Positions 1 to 11,556 of a DNA stretch of 49,778 nucleotides are shown piece by piece. The stretch is taken from assembly GCA_009731375.1 (NCBI GenBank), contig BJOX01000136.1, positions 879,663 to 929,440 of the forward strand, in the 5' to 3' direction. The number at the start of each line of letters is the position of its first letter. Position 1 is the stretch's first letter. The notes below the pieces were generated by a model that did not search any database, had not been told where the DNA came from, and was given only the letters and a program-made list of their open reading frames with translations. Both the position numbers and the translations under genes were made by a program. Source of the stretch: Paulinella micropora (lineage: Eukaryota; Cercozoa; Imbricatea; Euglyphida).

Positions 1-781
<781 letters not shown>

Positions 782-1372
782 NNNNNNNNNNNNNNNNNNN
801 NNNNNNNNNNNNNNNNNNNNNNNNNNNNNNNNNNNNNNNNNNNNNNNNNNNNNNNNNNNNNNNNNNNNNNNNNNNNNNNNNNNNNNNNNNNNNNNNNNNN
901 NNNNNNNNNNNNNNNNNNNNNNNNNNNNNNNNNNNNNNNNNNNNNNNNNNNNNNNNNNNNNNNNNNNNNNNNNNNNNNNNNNNNNNNNNNNNNNNNNNNN
1001 NNNNNNNNNNNNNNNNNNNNNNNNNNNNNNNNNNNNNNNNNNNNNNNNNNNNNNNNNNNNNNNNNNNNNNNNNNNNNNNNNNNNNNNNNNNNNNNNNNNN
1101 NNNNNNNNNNNNNNNNNNNNNNNNNNNNNNNNNNNNNNNNNNNNNNNNNNNNNNNNNNNNNNNNNNNNNNNNNNNNNNNNNNNNNNNNNNNNNNNNNNNN
1201 NNNNNNNNNNNNNNNNNNNNNNNNNNNNNNNNNNNNNNNNNNNNNNNNNNNNNNNNNNNNNNNNNNNNNNNNNNNNNNNNNNNNNNNNNNNNNNNNNNNN
1301 NNNNNNNNNNNNNNNNNNNNNNNNNNNNNNNNNNNNNNNNNNNNNNNNNNNNNNNNNNNNNNNNNNNNNNNN
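782..1372. other. Assembly gap, 591 N
   Basis: A run of 591 undetermined bases, the only gap here that is not exactly 10 N. TATC repeats lie on its left and a GA repeat on its right, so it almost certainly spans more simple repeat. Confidence 0.99.
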
Positions 1373-1380
1373 GAGAGAGA

Positions 1381-1411
<31 letters not shown>

Positions 1412-1456
1412 GAGGGCTTTCGAATGACGCGCTCAGCCATGCTCATAAGCTCAAAC

Positions 1457-1514
<58 letters not shown>

Positions 1515-1526
1515 TGATAGATAGAA
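1373..1526. repeat. GA repeat, short unique spacer, GATA array
   Basis: A GA dinucleotide run of about 40 bp is followed by roughly 45 bp of unique sequence and a GATA array. Nothing coding is visible. Confidence 0.9.
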
Positions 1527-1955
1527 AAAACGGCTCGACATGGGCAGTAGTGAGGTATTGGAGGGCACGTATTGGCAGTAATGAGGTAATGGAGGGACAT
1601 ATTGGTAGTAGTGAGGTACTGGAGGGGACATATTGGCAGTAGTGAGGTAAGGGAAAATATTGGCAGTAGTGAGGTAGTGGAGGGAAAATATTGGCAGTGG
1701 TGAGGTAATGGAGGGGACATATTGGCAGTAGTGAGGTAATGGAGGAGACATATTGGCAGTAGTGTGGTAATAGAGGGGACATATTGGCAGTGGTGAGGTA
1801 ATGGAGGGGGACATATTGGCAGTAGTGAGGTAACGGAGGGGAAATATTGGCAGTGGTGAGGTAATGGAGGGACATTTTGGCAATAAAGAGGTAATGGAGG
1901 GACATATTGGCAGTAGTGAGGTAATGGAGGGGAAATATTGGCTGTGAAGTAATGG
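1527..1955. repeat. Minisatellite with ~31-bp units
   Basis: Around thirteen imperfect units of about 31 bp share the core ATTGGCAGTAGTGAGGTAAT. Units differ by small substitutions and short deletions, as expected of an ageing tandem array. Reverse-strand reading frames through it are repeat artefacts. Confidence 0.9.
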
Positions 1956-2167
1956 AGGCTTCAACTTGCCTGTGCTGTAGAGGAAGTCCGGCGGAGCGTG
2001 GAACCTATGTATGTATGTATGTATGTATGTATGTATGTATACATATATATATATATATACACACACACACATATATATATATATATTTATGTATGTATGT
2101 ATGTATGTATGAATATATATATATATAGATATATATATAGATATACATATGTATGTATGTATGTATG

Positions 2168-2260
<93 letters not shown>
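1956..2260. repeat. GTAT, TA, CA and GATA microsatellites
   Basis: About 50 bp of unique sequence is followed by GTAT repeats, TA and CA runs, more GTAT, then a GATA array of about 95 bp ending at the family B junction. No gene is seen. Confidence 0.92.
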
Positions 2261-2710
2261 GAAATATCGACTAATGTCAGAAAAAAGGAGCTTCTGATTT
2301 CGTCAACCAAGGAAGTCTGTGGGTAAAGTATTAACCCGATGCCCAGCTAAGCCGTGATGTTTGCACGGAAGGGACTGATACAGGCAATACCAAATCTCCC
2401 TAGTACCAGGCGGGGCCAGGGCTCGTTCCATAAGCGCCCCTTGCAGAACGAGCTCCCACCTCCATTACAGAGGACCCAGTAAGCAGATGGAGTTTCGAGA
2501 CTGTTCGACAGTCTAGTATAAACCGACAGAGCACTGTGGGTTTTATTCCGGGCTTAACAAGCGAGAAAGGGCACCCTGAGGGAACAGGATTGTGCTTCCC
2601 GTCGCTATTTCGGCATGTGACTTATAGGCGTATGGCTAGGCACACATAAGGCACCCCACCACGGGCCCAGCACACCCACACCATCCTTTAATTCTCTGTC
2701 TGTCGACAGA
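2261..2710 (-). repeat. Dispersed repeat family B, longest copy
   Basis: The segment starts with GATGAAATATCG directly after a GATA array. It matches 18567-18920 closely over about 350 bp and ends at a new GATGAGATAGATA junction near 2708. Orientation is inferred by analogy with the retrotransposon at 3781, whose 3' end also faces a GATA array on its low-coordinate side. It has no coding potential and could be the 3' untranslated end of a retroelement or a SINE-like repeat. Confidence 0.65.
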
Positions 2711-2736
2711 TGAGATAGATAGATAGATAGAAAGAT

Positions 2737-2814
<78 letters not shown>

Positions 2815-2849
2815 CAGATAGATAGATAGATGTGTAGATAGATAGATAG

Positions 2850-2906
<57 letters not shown>

Positions 2907-3011
2907 GTATACCAGTCTGGAGGGTGTAGGGTAAGGTAGGGTAAACAACGTCAAGAGCATGTATGTATGTATGTATGTATGTATGTGTGTATGTATGTAT
3001 GTATGTATGTG

Positions 3012-3053
<42 letters not shown>

Positions 3054-3072
3054 CAGCTAGATAGATAGATAT

Positions 3073-3118
<46 letters not shown>

Positions 3119-3224
3119 GTATACCAGTCTGGAGGGTGTAGGTAAGGTAGGGTAAACAACGTCAAGAGCATGTATGTATGTATGTATGTATGTATGTATG
3201 TGTGTATGTATGTATGTATGTATG

Positions 3225-3275
<51 letters not shown>

Positions 3276-3293
3276 ATAGATAAATAGATAGAT

Positions 3294-3355
<62 letters not shown>

Positions 3356-3481
3356 GTATACCAGTCTGGAGGGTGTAGGTAAGGTAGGGTAAACAAGGTC
3401 AAGAGCATGTATGTATGTATGTATGTATGTATGTATGTATGTCTGTATGTCTGTATGTATGTATGTATGTATGTATATATG

Positions 3482-3535
<54 letters not shown>

Positions 3536-3584
3536 TAGATAGACAGATAGATGGATGGATAGATAGATAGATAGATAGATAGAT

Positions 3585-3616
<32 letters not shown>

Positions 3617-3678
3617 GTATACCAGTCTGGAGGGTGTAAGTAAAGTAGGGTAAACAACGTCAAGAGCATGTATGTATG

Positions 3679-3712
<34 letters not shown>

Positions 3713-3714
3713 TG

Positions 3715-3776
<62 letters not shown>

Positions 3777-3780
3777 TATA
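2711..3780. repeat. Higher-order repeat: GATA, unique spacer, GTAT
   Basis: Four units of about 210-260 bp each contain a GATA array, a conserved spacer of about 55 bp containing ACCAGTCTGGAGGGTGTAGG, and a GTAT array. Spacer copies begin near 2906, 3117, 3354 and 3614, with a fifth outlying copy at 8104. The whole composite block, not just the tetranucleotide, has therefore been amplified. No gene is present. Confidence 0.9.
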
Positions 3781-4095
3781 GATGAGATGTCGCAAAGGAA
3801 TGTAGTCCTTGCAAAGGAACGCAGTTTCACATCAAACAATAATTTGTGTACTGTGCATGTGTCCGGGATGGGAATCACGGGTAGACTGTGTTCTGGAAAA
3901 AGAAGAGGAGGAAGGACGTTGAAGAAAAAGGCAATCTAGGAATGGAGAGTGGGAGGATAAGGAAGAAGAGAAAGAAAAGGAAGCCGTTAGTCCAAGTGTT
4001 TTGAGCACCGTAAGCTTGCGCAAGCTACAATGATGACATTGTATGAGGCCTAAACCCCCGCAGGGACCTAGCCCGGGCTATGCAACACTGGACGG
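3781..4095 (-). mobile_element. 3' untranslated region of the non-LTR retrotransposon
   Basis: Read on the minus strand this follows the retrotransposon stop codon and ends in GCGACATCTCATC, immediately followed by a TATC array (GATA on +). The same 3' terminus appears in a solo copy at 7678 and in truncated copies at 14502 and 15543, so it defines the true 3' end of the family. There is no poly(A) tail; the tetranucleotide array takes that position. Confidence 0.85.
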
Positions 4096-7000
4096 CTATG
4101 ATGGAATGCAGTCACCAATACGGACTAGAGGAAGATTAGTCCAATTTTTGACTGCACAGGAGCGATAAATCGCAAAAGAGCAACGAGCTACGCAGGAGGA
4201 TAGCTTGAAGCAAAGGGATTTGGATTGGGGATGGGAAAAACCCAAGGCGCGGAAACATCGATGAACAGAGAACGATACCATGCCGCGAGCCCCGCATTCG
4301 ATTGGTCGAAGGTGGCAGGTCCATCCGTTGTCCTCGATTTGAGATTTGAGCTTGTTGTATCGGTTGGTCTTGTAGGCTCGTGCGTCAAGGATGTTTTCCT
4401 CGACCGGGCACGTTAGCTCGATCAGAATACATATCTTGGTAGACAGTGACCAGACAACGATATCGGGGCGGAGGTCAGTGACACAAATGTGGACAGGAAA
4501 GGCTTGCTCAGAACCGGTGTATTGGGTTTGGAGTTGCCAATCGTTTGCAGTGTCAAGCAGGGATGGTCGATGAAATGACTGTCTCTTAGGCTTCTGCTCG
4601 CCCTCTTTCACAAACATAGACTTTGATTCATTTTGGTCTATAGGGGAGCGTTTGTTATGGCTCTCGATGTGTTTTTGAAGGGGAGCTTCAATAGTGCAGA
4701 GCACAGAGTCATGACGCCAGGTATAGCGGCCTTGTTTGAGGGCAACATGGCAACCGGAGAGGATGTGGCATAGATGTGCTTGACCAGAACAGAGGGCACA
4801 CTTGTTGTTGGGAATGATTCCCCACAGACGTCTAAGGTCGGGGGTAATAACCGAGTTTGTGCTTGCGTTGATGACCCAAGAGATTAAACGGGGATTACGG
4901 GTTCCGATGAGGCGAGCCCAGGAGAGGTCGAAGGGGCATGCGTCTTCAAAACGAAGGAAGCACCCTTGCATGGCTTTGTCCATGTCATGCACTGTGGTTG
5001 TCTCAAGTATTGTCTCAGCAGCTAATTCTAAAACCCTGTCTTTGCGGTCTGTGATGGAATGTTCTTTTGGGTAGCGACCATGGCCAAGTCCGAGATGATC
5101 GGATTGGCCTCGATGTTTGAATTCAAAATCAACTTGTGCCTCAAGCTTTTCGAGCACAGGCTCTGGTTTCCAGATAGTTCGAAATGTTTCGTGTTTCGTC
5201 AGGTTCATCGCATAAATGGACGAGAGGTGTTTATCTGGGCAGTACTTCAGCATTTGAGCACGGTTGATTTGAAGTCGCTGGTAAAAAGAGACGATGGATT
5301 GGAGCTGTAGACCGAATTTCGAGCGTGGGCGGTAAAGGCAAGAGACCAGAGCTCTTTTGTAGATATTGGCCCATTTTTTGAGGAAGCGGGTCGCAATTTT
5401 CTCAAGGGTTTTGGCGAAAGATAAGCAGAGGTCATAAATGAGAAATGGCCAGGCAAGTGACTGGACAGCGTAGTGCTGGTATAGCCAAAATTTCATAAAG
5501 CCATTGATCGAGCAGCTATCGATGGCTTGCATAGAAAGAATGAACTTCTTTTGGATTGCTGCACGTTGTTCGTTTTCGCTGAGGTCATGGTAGACAATCC
5601 ATCCGAGGTCTTTGAAAGGCTTGTCAGCGATGAAGTCAATCGGTTTGCCAGTAATAGTAAGGGCGGGGTCGAAGGGTGGGAACGAGATCGGCAATAATCG
5701 TTTGAGACCCTTATAGTCGTCGGCTTTAGTCCAGTATTTGAAAGCAAGGCTTTTGCATTTGGGCGGTTTCGCGGCCATTGTTCTGGACCATGACAGAAAT
5801 TTGTCAATCATGTTGATGGACGATTGACAGTGTTTCGGGGATCGGCAGTGTAGTTTGAGGTCGTCAGCATAAGCAGCTTCGTGCACGATGACTTCATCTG
5901 TTGAGGTCTTATGCTTGAAATGATAACCGTTGTTTTTGGTCAAGGATGATAGGAGGTCAAGGAGTAGGTTGAAAACTATGTTGAAAAGGAGAGGAGAAAT
6001 GCAGCATCCTTGAAAAACGCCAACAGCAAAAACAAAGGGTTCTGATGACCAATCTTTCCCTTCGATTGTGGCTACTAAGAGTTCGTAGTATAAAAAGATT
6101 ATGCGAGCAAACATAGGGGGCACGTGGTACCACCAGAGAGCGAACTGGATCAAGTTGTGGTTTACGCTTCCAAAAGCGTTTTGTAGGTCAATCCATGCTA
6201 TGACCAGTTGGCGATAGTGATCTTTTGCATTTCTGATGGTAGCTTTTGTAGTAGCAATGTGCTCGGGGCATCCTGCAACGTTACGGAGGAAACCTTTTTG
6301 TTTTGCTCTGTCAAAGTACTTGTTATCTAGCAAAAAACTCTCTAGGCGTTTTGACCACAAAGAGAAAAATACCTTACCCGAGCAGCTTGTCAGAGCAATC
6401 GGACGATAGTTTGAGGCCTGAAGTGGATCGCCGTCCTTATGAAGGAGGGAGATAGCAGCTTGGGCCCAGCTATTAGCTACATCCGTTGTCCAACACTTGA
6501 CAATGAGTTTGTGTAAGAAAAGTAAAGCGGTGGGAAGTCTCTTGTAAACAAGGTAGCTAATACCATCTCTGCCAGGGGCTGCACCATTACGCTTGGCAAA
6601 CACAGATCTTTTGGTTTCCAAGAAGGACGGTGGCTTGAGGTCAAAGGGGACAGTTGGTAGAGGCGGGCGATTCATTTCAGGTAAGGGCACGTAGGTTTGT
6701 TCACGATTAGCGTCTTTGTATAGGTTGGGAAAGTAGGAGTCACAGTTTTCTTTGGATAGGGAGGAAGTGGTTTGGGTTGAGGGGGGATGAAACAGATTTT
6801 TGGCAAACTTATGAGGGTCAGTTCGGAAGCGTGTATTTGCTTGTCGTTGAGCGGAGCTTAAAGTTGCTTCCTTGAGACGACGGCGGAGGCGGTTACCGGT
6901 CTTCAATAATACTCGCCAAGTTTTTTGCAGGCTTTTTGCAACAGCAGCTGGAATTGAACCTGCCCTTTTGAGATCTCGCAGATGTCTCTTTTGGATCAGT

Positions 7001-7242
7001 TTTTGTTGTCGGTTCTGCGTGAGTTCTGTTTGGAGCCGGATTACGTGGCGGTTTTTTCGCTCATGAGTTTGTTCTTGTGTTTTTGTTACCCGTTGTGATA
7101 TGAAGTCGTAGAGATATCTTTCAAATTTCGCTACTGCTTCGTCACATGACAGGCATTTGATGAGAGAGGAGGGGAGGATGAGAGGGAGTGCGGATTGGAG
7201 TTCTTCTTCAATGCCTTTCCATTCGCTTGGTGTTGATGGCAA
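4096..7242 (-). CDS. Non-LTR retrotransposon polyprotein (RT plus restriction-like endonuclease)
   Basis: The ORF encodes a reverse transcriptase that would prime on nicked chromosomal DNA (target-primed reverse transcription). From the start used here, RT fingers and palm span roughly residues 215-520, with the catalytic YADD at 458-461. A CX2CX7HX4C zinc knuckle lies at C815-C831. A PD-(D/E)xK-type endonuclease follows, with PD at 926-927, ELT at 942-944 and a downstream YKTNRY segment. One ORF with this order is typical of the R2/NeSL/HERO/CRE groups rather than APE-type LINEs. The start is uncertain: position 7242 is a TTG codon, the frame stays open to about 7560, and I see no AUG in that extension. 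R2-type elements are known for unconventional starts. The extension includes Cys/His residues but I cannot define a finger. There are no internal stops, so the copy may be recent. Confidence 0.9.
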   Translation of the reverse strand: MPSTPSEWKGIEEELQSALPLILPSSLIKCLSCDEAVAKFERYLYDFISQRVTKTQEQTHERKNRHVIRLQTELTQNRQQKLIQKRHLRDLKRAGSIPAAVAKSLQKTWRVLLKTGNRLRRRLKEATLSSAQRQANTRFRTDPHKFAKNLFHPPSTQTTSSLSKENCDSYFPNLYKDANREQTYVPLPEMNRPPLPTVPFDLKPPSFLETKRSVFAKRNGAAPGRDGISYLVYKRLPTALLFLHKLIVKCWTTDVANSWAQAAISLLHKDGDPLQASNYRPIALTSCSGKVFFSLWSKRLESFLLDNKYFDRAKQKGFLRNVAGCPEHIATTKATIRNAKDHYRQLVIAWIDLQNAFGSVNHNLIQFALWWYHVPPMFARIIFLYYELLVATIEGKDWSSEPFVFAVGVFQGCCISPLLFNIVFNLLLDLLSSLTKNNGYHFKHKTSTDEVIVHEAAYADDLKLHCRSPKHCQSSINMIDKFLSWSRTMAAKPPKCKSLAFKYWTKADDYKGLKRLLPISFPPFDPALTITGKPIDFIADKPFKDLGWIVYHDLSENEQRAAIQKKFILSMQAIDSCSINGFMKFWLYQHYAVQSLAWPFLIYDLCLSFAKTLEKIATRFLKKWANIYKRALVSCLYRPRSKFGLQLQSIVSFYQRLQINRAQMLKYCPDKHLSSIYAMNLTKHETFRTIWKPEPVLEKLEAQVDFEFKHRGQSDHLGLGHGRYPKEHSITDRKDRVLELAAETILETTTVHDMDKAMQGCFLRFEDACPFDLSWARLIGTRNPRLISWVINASTNSVITPDLRRLWGIIPNNKCALCSGQAHLCHILSGCHVALKQGRYTWRHDSVLCTIEAPLQKHIESHNKRSPIDQNESKSMFVKEGEQKPKRQSFHRPSLLDTANDWQLQTQYTGSEQAFPVHICVTDLRPDIVVWSLSTKICILIELTCPVEENILDARAYKTNRYNKLKSQIEDNGWTCHLRPIECGARGMVSFSVHRCFRALGFSHPQSKSLCFKLSSCVARCSFAIYRSCAVKNWTNLPLVRIGDCIPS

Positions 7243-7677
7243 TACCAGGCGTTTTCTTCTTTCGGTTGGTTCTTTCGGGGCACTTCTTGTCCGATGGACG
7301 AAATGGGAGTATGTCTCGGCGTCAACACAGTGGGTGGAATCCAGGTTGATAATGCCGGGTTGCGACTTGTAGTCCGGATGGACGTGCGCTTTTGGGCTCT
7401 TCTTTTCGAGGAGGCCCGAAAGGTCTTCGTAAGGGTGAACATGAGCAAAATCTTCTCCAGGGGGTTCAGGCGGTGCAGAGCACGCACTGGGAGGGTGACG
7501 GCGGCCACTCCGGAGGGAATAGCGGTGCGTCGGTAGGTTTTCGCATGTAGTTTTTGTAACTTACGGCTTAACTTAGGGGAAGCAAGCCTCTTCGTTTAAG
7601 CCAGGGTTGTCAGCCCAAGAAGAAAAAGGAGAAAGGTTTGGTTGCCGCGCTTTATCGCCGCGACGGGGTCACATATG
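7243..7677 (-). mobile_element. 5' region of the non-LTR retrotransposon
   Basis: The retrotransposon frame continues open up to about 7560, where an in-frame TAA closes it. The remaining bases up to 7677 are taken as 5' untranslated sequence. At 7677/7678 the element abuts, without any spacer, the 3' terminus of another copy in the same orientation. That makes a head-to-tail arrangement. Confidence 0.7.
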
Positions 7678-7949
7678 GATGAGATGTCGCAAAGGAATGT
7701 AGTCCTTGCAAAGGAACGCAGTTTCACATCAAACAATAATTTGTGTACTGTGCATGTGTCCGGGATGGGAATCACGGGTAGACTGTGTTCTGGAAAAAGA
7801 AGAGGAGGAAGGACGTTGAAGAAAAAGGCAATCTAGGAATGGAGAGTGGGAGGATAAGGAAGAAGAGAAAGAAAAGGAAGCCGTTAGTCCAAGTGTTTTG
7901 AGCACCGTAAGCTTGCGCAAGCTACAATGATGACATTGTATGAGGCCTA

Positions 7950-7951
<2 letters not shown>
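7678..7951 (-). mobile_element. Solo 3' end of the same retrotransposon family
   Basis: This is nearly identical to 3781-4054. It contains only the 3' untranslated region and is 5'-truncated where it meets a GATA array at 7952. It is either the remnant of an earlier insertion into whose tail junction the full-length copy inserted, or part of a tandem insertion. Confidence 0.85.
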
Positions 7952-8032
<81 letters not shown>

Positions 8033-8050
8033 TGTAGATAGATAGACATG

Positions 8051-8101
<51 letters not shown>

Positions 8102-8193
8102 ATGTATACCAGTCTGGAGGGTGTAGGTAAGGTAGGGTAAAAACCGTCAAGAGCACTACCGGCGCCATAATAAAGACGAACAACACCTGACAA
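7952..8193. repeat. GATA array and one spacer of the 2.7-3.8 kb repeat
   Basis: About 150 bp of GATA is followed by the ACCAGTCTGGAGGGTGTAGG spacer, then about 40 bp of unique sequence reading into a TAGG array. No gene is seen. Confidence 0.92.
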
Positions 8194-8971
8194 TTAGGTA
8201 GGTAGGTAGGTAGGTAGGAAGGTAGTAGGTAGGTAGGTAGATAGGTACGTAGGTAGGTAGGTGGGTAGGTAGGTAGGAAGGTAGTAGGTAGGTAGGTAGG
8301 TAGGAAGGTAGGTAGGTAGGTGGGTAGGTAGGTAGGAAGGTAGGTAGGTAGGAAGGTAGGTAGGTAGGTAGGTAGGTAGGTAGGTAGGCACGTAGGTAGG
8401 TACGTAGGTGGGTAGGTAGGTAGATAGGTGGGTAGGTAGGTAGGAAGGTAGTAGGTAGGTAGGTAGGTAGGTAGGTAGGTAGGTAGGTAGGTGCGTAGGT
8501 AGGTAGGAAGGTAGTAGGTAGGTAGATAGGTGGGTAGGTAGGTAGGAAGGTAGTAGGTAGGTAGGTAGGTAGGAAGGTAGGTAGGTAGGTGGGTAGGTAG
8601 GTAGGAAGGTAGGTAGGTAGGAAGGTAGGTAGGTAGGTAGGTAGGTAGGTAGGTAGGTAGGTAGGTAGGTACGTAGGTGGGTAGGTAGGTAGATAGGTGG
8701 GTAGGTAGGTAGGAAGGTAGTAGGTAGGTAGGTAGGTAGGTAGGTAGTAGGTAGAAAGGTAGTAGGTAGGTAGTAGGTAGGTAGGAACGTAGTAGGTAGG
8801 CAGGAAGGTAGTAGATAGGTAGGTAGGTAGGTAGTAGATAGGTAGGTAGGTAGGTAGGTAGGTAGGTAGTAGGTAGGTAGGTAGGTAGGTAGGAAGGTAG
8901 TAGGTAGTTAGGTAGTTAGTTAGGTAGGTAGGTAGGTAGGTAGGTAGGTAGGTAGGTAGGTAGGTAGGTAG
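8194..8971. repeat. TAGG microsatellite array
   Basis: About 780 bp of TAGG repeats with GAAGGTAG, TACG and GTGGG variants. The variants recur in blocks, so larger segments were duplicated within the array. Non-coding. Confidence 0.95.
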
Positions 8972-9145
8972 AGGGCAGAGTAAACAACGTCAAGAGCAAC
9001 AGCGGAGTGTTGATAAAGACAGACAACACCTAAGAAGTAGGTAGATAGGTAGGTAGATAGGTAGGTAGATAGATAGGTAGGTAGGTAGGTAGGTAGGTAG
9101 GTAGGTAGGGATGTATGGAGAGATAGATAGTAGATAGGGAAGCCA
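8972..9145. repeat. Spacer, short TAGG array, unique leader
   Basis: This holds a variant of the AACGTCAAGAGCA spacer seen at 2951-3668, a further TAGG/TAGA array, and about 40 bp of unique sequence leading into the satellite at 9146. No gene. Confidence 0.8.
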
Positions 9146-9718
9146 ACGTAACGGTCGAAAATGTTGTAAGTTTTCTGGGAAATCACAGCGAACACAGGAG
9201 AGCTTCGCCAAAAAATGTGATATGAGAGGGGAAATGCGGTAGGTTTCCGGGAAATGACCGTAAATACCGCGAAATTTCCGCGAAAAATGTGATATGAGAG
9301 GGGAAAATGCGGTAAGTTTCCGGGATACCACCAAAAATACCGCGAAAGTTGCCGCAAAAATATGATATGAGAGGGGAAAATGAGGTAAGTTTCCGGGATA
9401 TTACCAAAAATACCGCGAAAGTTGCGGCCAAAATATGATGGGAGGGGGAAATGCGGTAAGTTTCCGGGATATCACCAAAAATACCGCGAAAGTTGCCGCC
9501 AAAATCTGATATGAGAAGGGGAAATGCGGTAAGTTTCCAGGATACCACCGCGAATACCGCGAAACTTACCGCCAAAATATGATATGAGAGGGGAAAATGC
9601 GGTAAGTTTCCAGGAAACCACCACAAATCCCGCGAAAGTTTCGCCAAAATATTATGAGAGGGGGAAATGCGGTAAGTTTCCGGGAAACCACCGCGAATAC
9701 CGCGAAAGTTTCGCGGTC
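9146..9718. repeat. ~72-bp satellite with nested palindromes
   Basis: About eight tandem units of 71-73 bp begin near GATATGAGAG; marks at 9219, 9291, 9364, 9437, 9508, 9581 and about 9652 give the period. Each unit carries a palindromic core GCGGTAAGTTTCC/GGAAAC and a second dyad. In the last unit the second dyad is perfect: ACCGCGAAAGTTTCGCGGT at 9699-9717. Unlike neighbouring arrays this is a complex satellite, not a microsatellite. Confidence 0.9.
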
Positions 9719-9889
9719 TTGGACTCCTTTCTTACTTATCACTTTTCAATGAGCCAGAGCAAAGATCGAAACGGCAGTAATGTAACGTCTATTTGTAAGG
9801 TAATGTCTATTTTTAACTGGTATGCAAAACTTAACATAGATAGATGCTGTGCATATTATACAATATATGCACATATGCGAAGGATGAGA
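9719..9889. other. Unique sequence, no gene seen
   Basis: About 170 bp of unremarkable AT-rich sequence lies between the satellite and a GTAA array. A short plus-strand frame through it is not supported by composition or similarity that I can recognise. Confidence 0.6.
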
Positions 9890-9933
9890 AAGTAAGTAAG
9901 AAAGTAAGAAAGTAAGAAAGTAAGAAAGTAAGA

Positions 9934-9984
<51 letters not shown>

Positions 9985-10071
9985 GCAAGTAAGCAAAGTA
10001 AGCAAGTAAGCAAGTAAGCAAGTAAGCAAGTAAGCAAGTAAGCAAGTAAGCAAGTAAGCAAGTAAGCAAGC

Positions 10072-10105
<34 letters not shown>

Positions 10106-10215
10106 TTTAGCAACCAAGCAAGTAAGTAAGTAAGTAAGTAAGCAACCAAACAAGTAAGTAGTTAAGTAAGTAAGTGCGTAAGTAAGTAAGCAAGCAAGTA
10201 AGTAAGTGAGTAAGC

Positions 10216-10262
<47 letters not shown>

Positions 10263-10264
10263 CA

Positions 10265-10295
<31 letters not shown>

Positions 10296-10420
10296 CAAGC
10301 AAGTAAGTCAGTAAGCATGCAATAAGTGGTAAGCAAGCAAGTAAAAACAAAAGAGCAAGTAAGTGAGCAAGTAAGTAAGCAAGTAAGTAAGCAAGTAAGT
10401 AAGCAAGTAAGTAAGCAAGC

Positions 10421-10451
<31 letters not shown>

Positions 10452-10464
10452 CAAGTAAGCAAGC

Positions 10465-10495
<31 letters not shown>

Positions 10496-10505
10496 CAAGT
10501 AAGTA
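9890..10505. repeat. GTAA/GCAA microsatellite array
   Basis: About 615 bp of GTAA repeats with regularly interspersed GCAA variants. The leucine-rich minus-strand frames are products of the repeat. Confidence 0.95.
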
Positions 10506-10719
10506 ATAGGTAGGTAGGTAGGTAGGTATAGGTAGGTAGATAGCTGTGCTGACCCAAGCGGCGGCGTTTCCTGCTACTTCCTTACTTGCATGCTTACTTA
10601 CTTACTTGCTTACTAACTTACTTACTTACTTATGTATGTAGGTAGGTAGGTAGATAGCTGGGCTGACCCAAGCGGCGTTTCCTGCTACTTCCTTACTTGC
10701 ATGCTTACTTGCTTACTTG

Positions 10720-10759
<40 letters not shown>

Positions 10760-11099
10760 TGTATGTATGTAGGTAGGCAGGTAGATAGCTGGGCTGACCC
10801 AAGCGGCGTTTCCTGCTACTTACTTACTTACTTACTTACTTACTTATTTACTTACTTACTTACTTACTTACTTACTACTTACTTATGTATGTAGGTAGGT
10901 AGGTAGATAGCTGGGCTGACCCAAGCGGCGTTTCCTGCTACTTTCTTACTTGCATGCTTACTTGCTTACTTGCTTACTTACTTACTTATTTACTTACTTA
11001 CTTACTTACTTGTGCATGTAGGTAGGTAGGTAGATAGCTGGGCTGACCCAAGCGGCGTTTCCTGCTACTTCCTTACTTGCATGCTTACTTGCTTACTTG

Positions 11100-11131
<32 letters not shown>

Positions 11132-11194
11132 TGTATGTATGTAGGTAGGCAGGTAGATAGCTGGGCTGACCCAAGCGGCGTTTCCTGCTACTTC

Positions 11195-11252
<58 letters not shown>

Positions 11253-11348
11253 ACTTACTTATGTATGTAGGTAGGTAGGTAGATAGCTGGGCTGACCCAA
11301 GCGGCGTTTCCTGCTACTTTCTTACTTGCATGTTTACTTGCTTACTTG

Positions 11349-11391
<43 letters not shown>

Positions 11392-11525
11392 GTGCATGTA
11401 GGTAGGTAGGTAGATAGCTGGGCTGACCCAAGCGGGCGTTTCCTGCTACTTCCTTACTTGCATGCTTACTTGCTTACTTGCTTACTTGCTTGCTTACTTA
11501 CTTACTTACTTAGTTACTTACTTAG

Positions 11526-11556
<31 letters not shown>

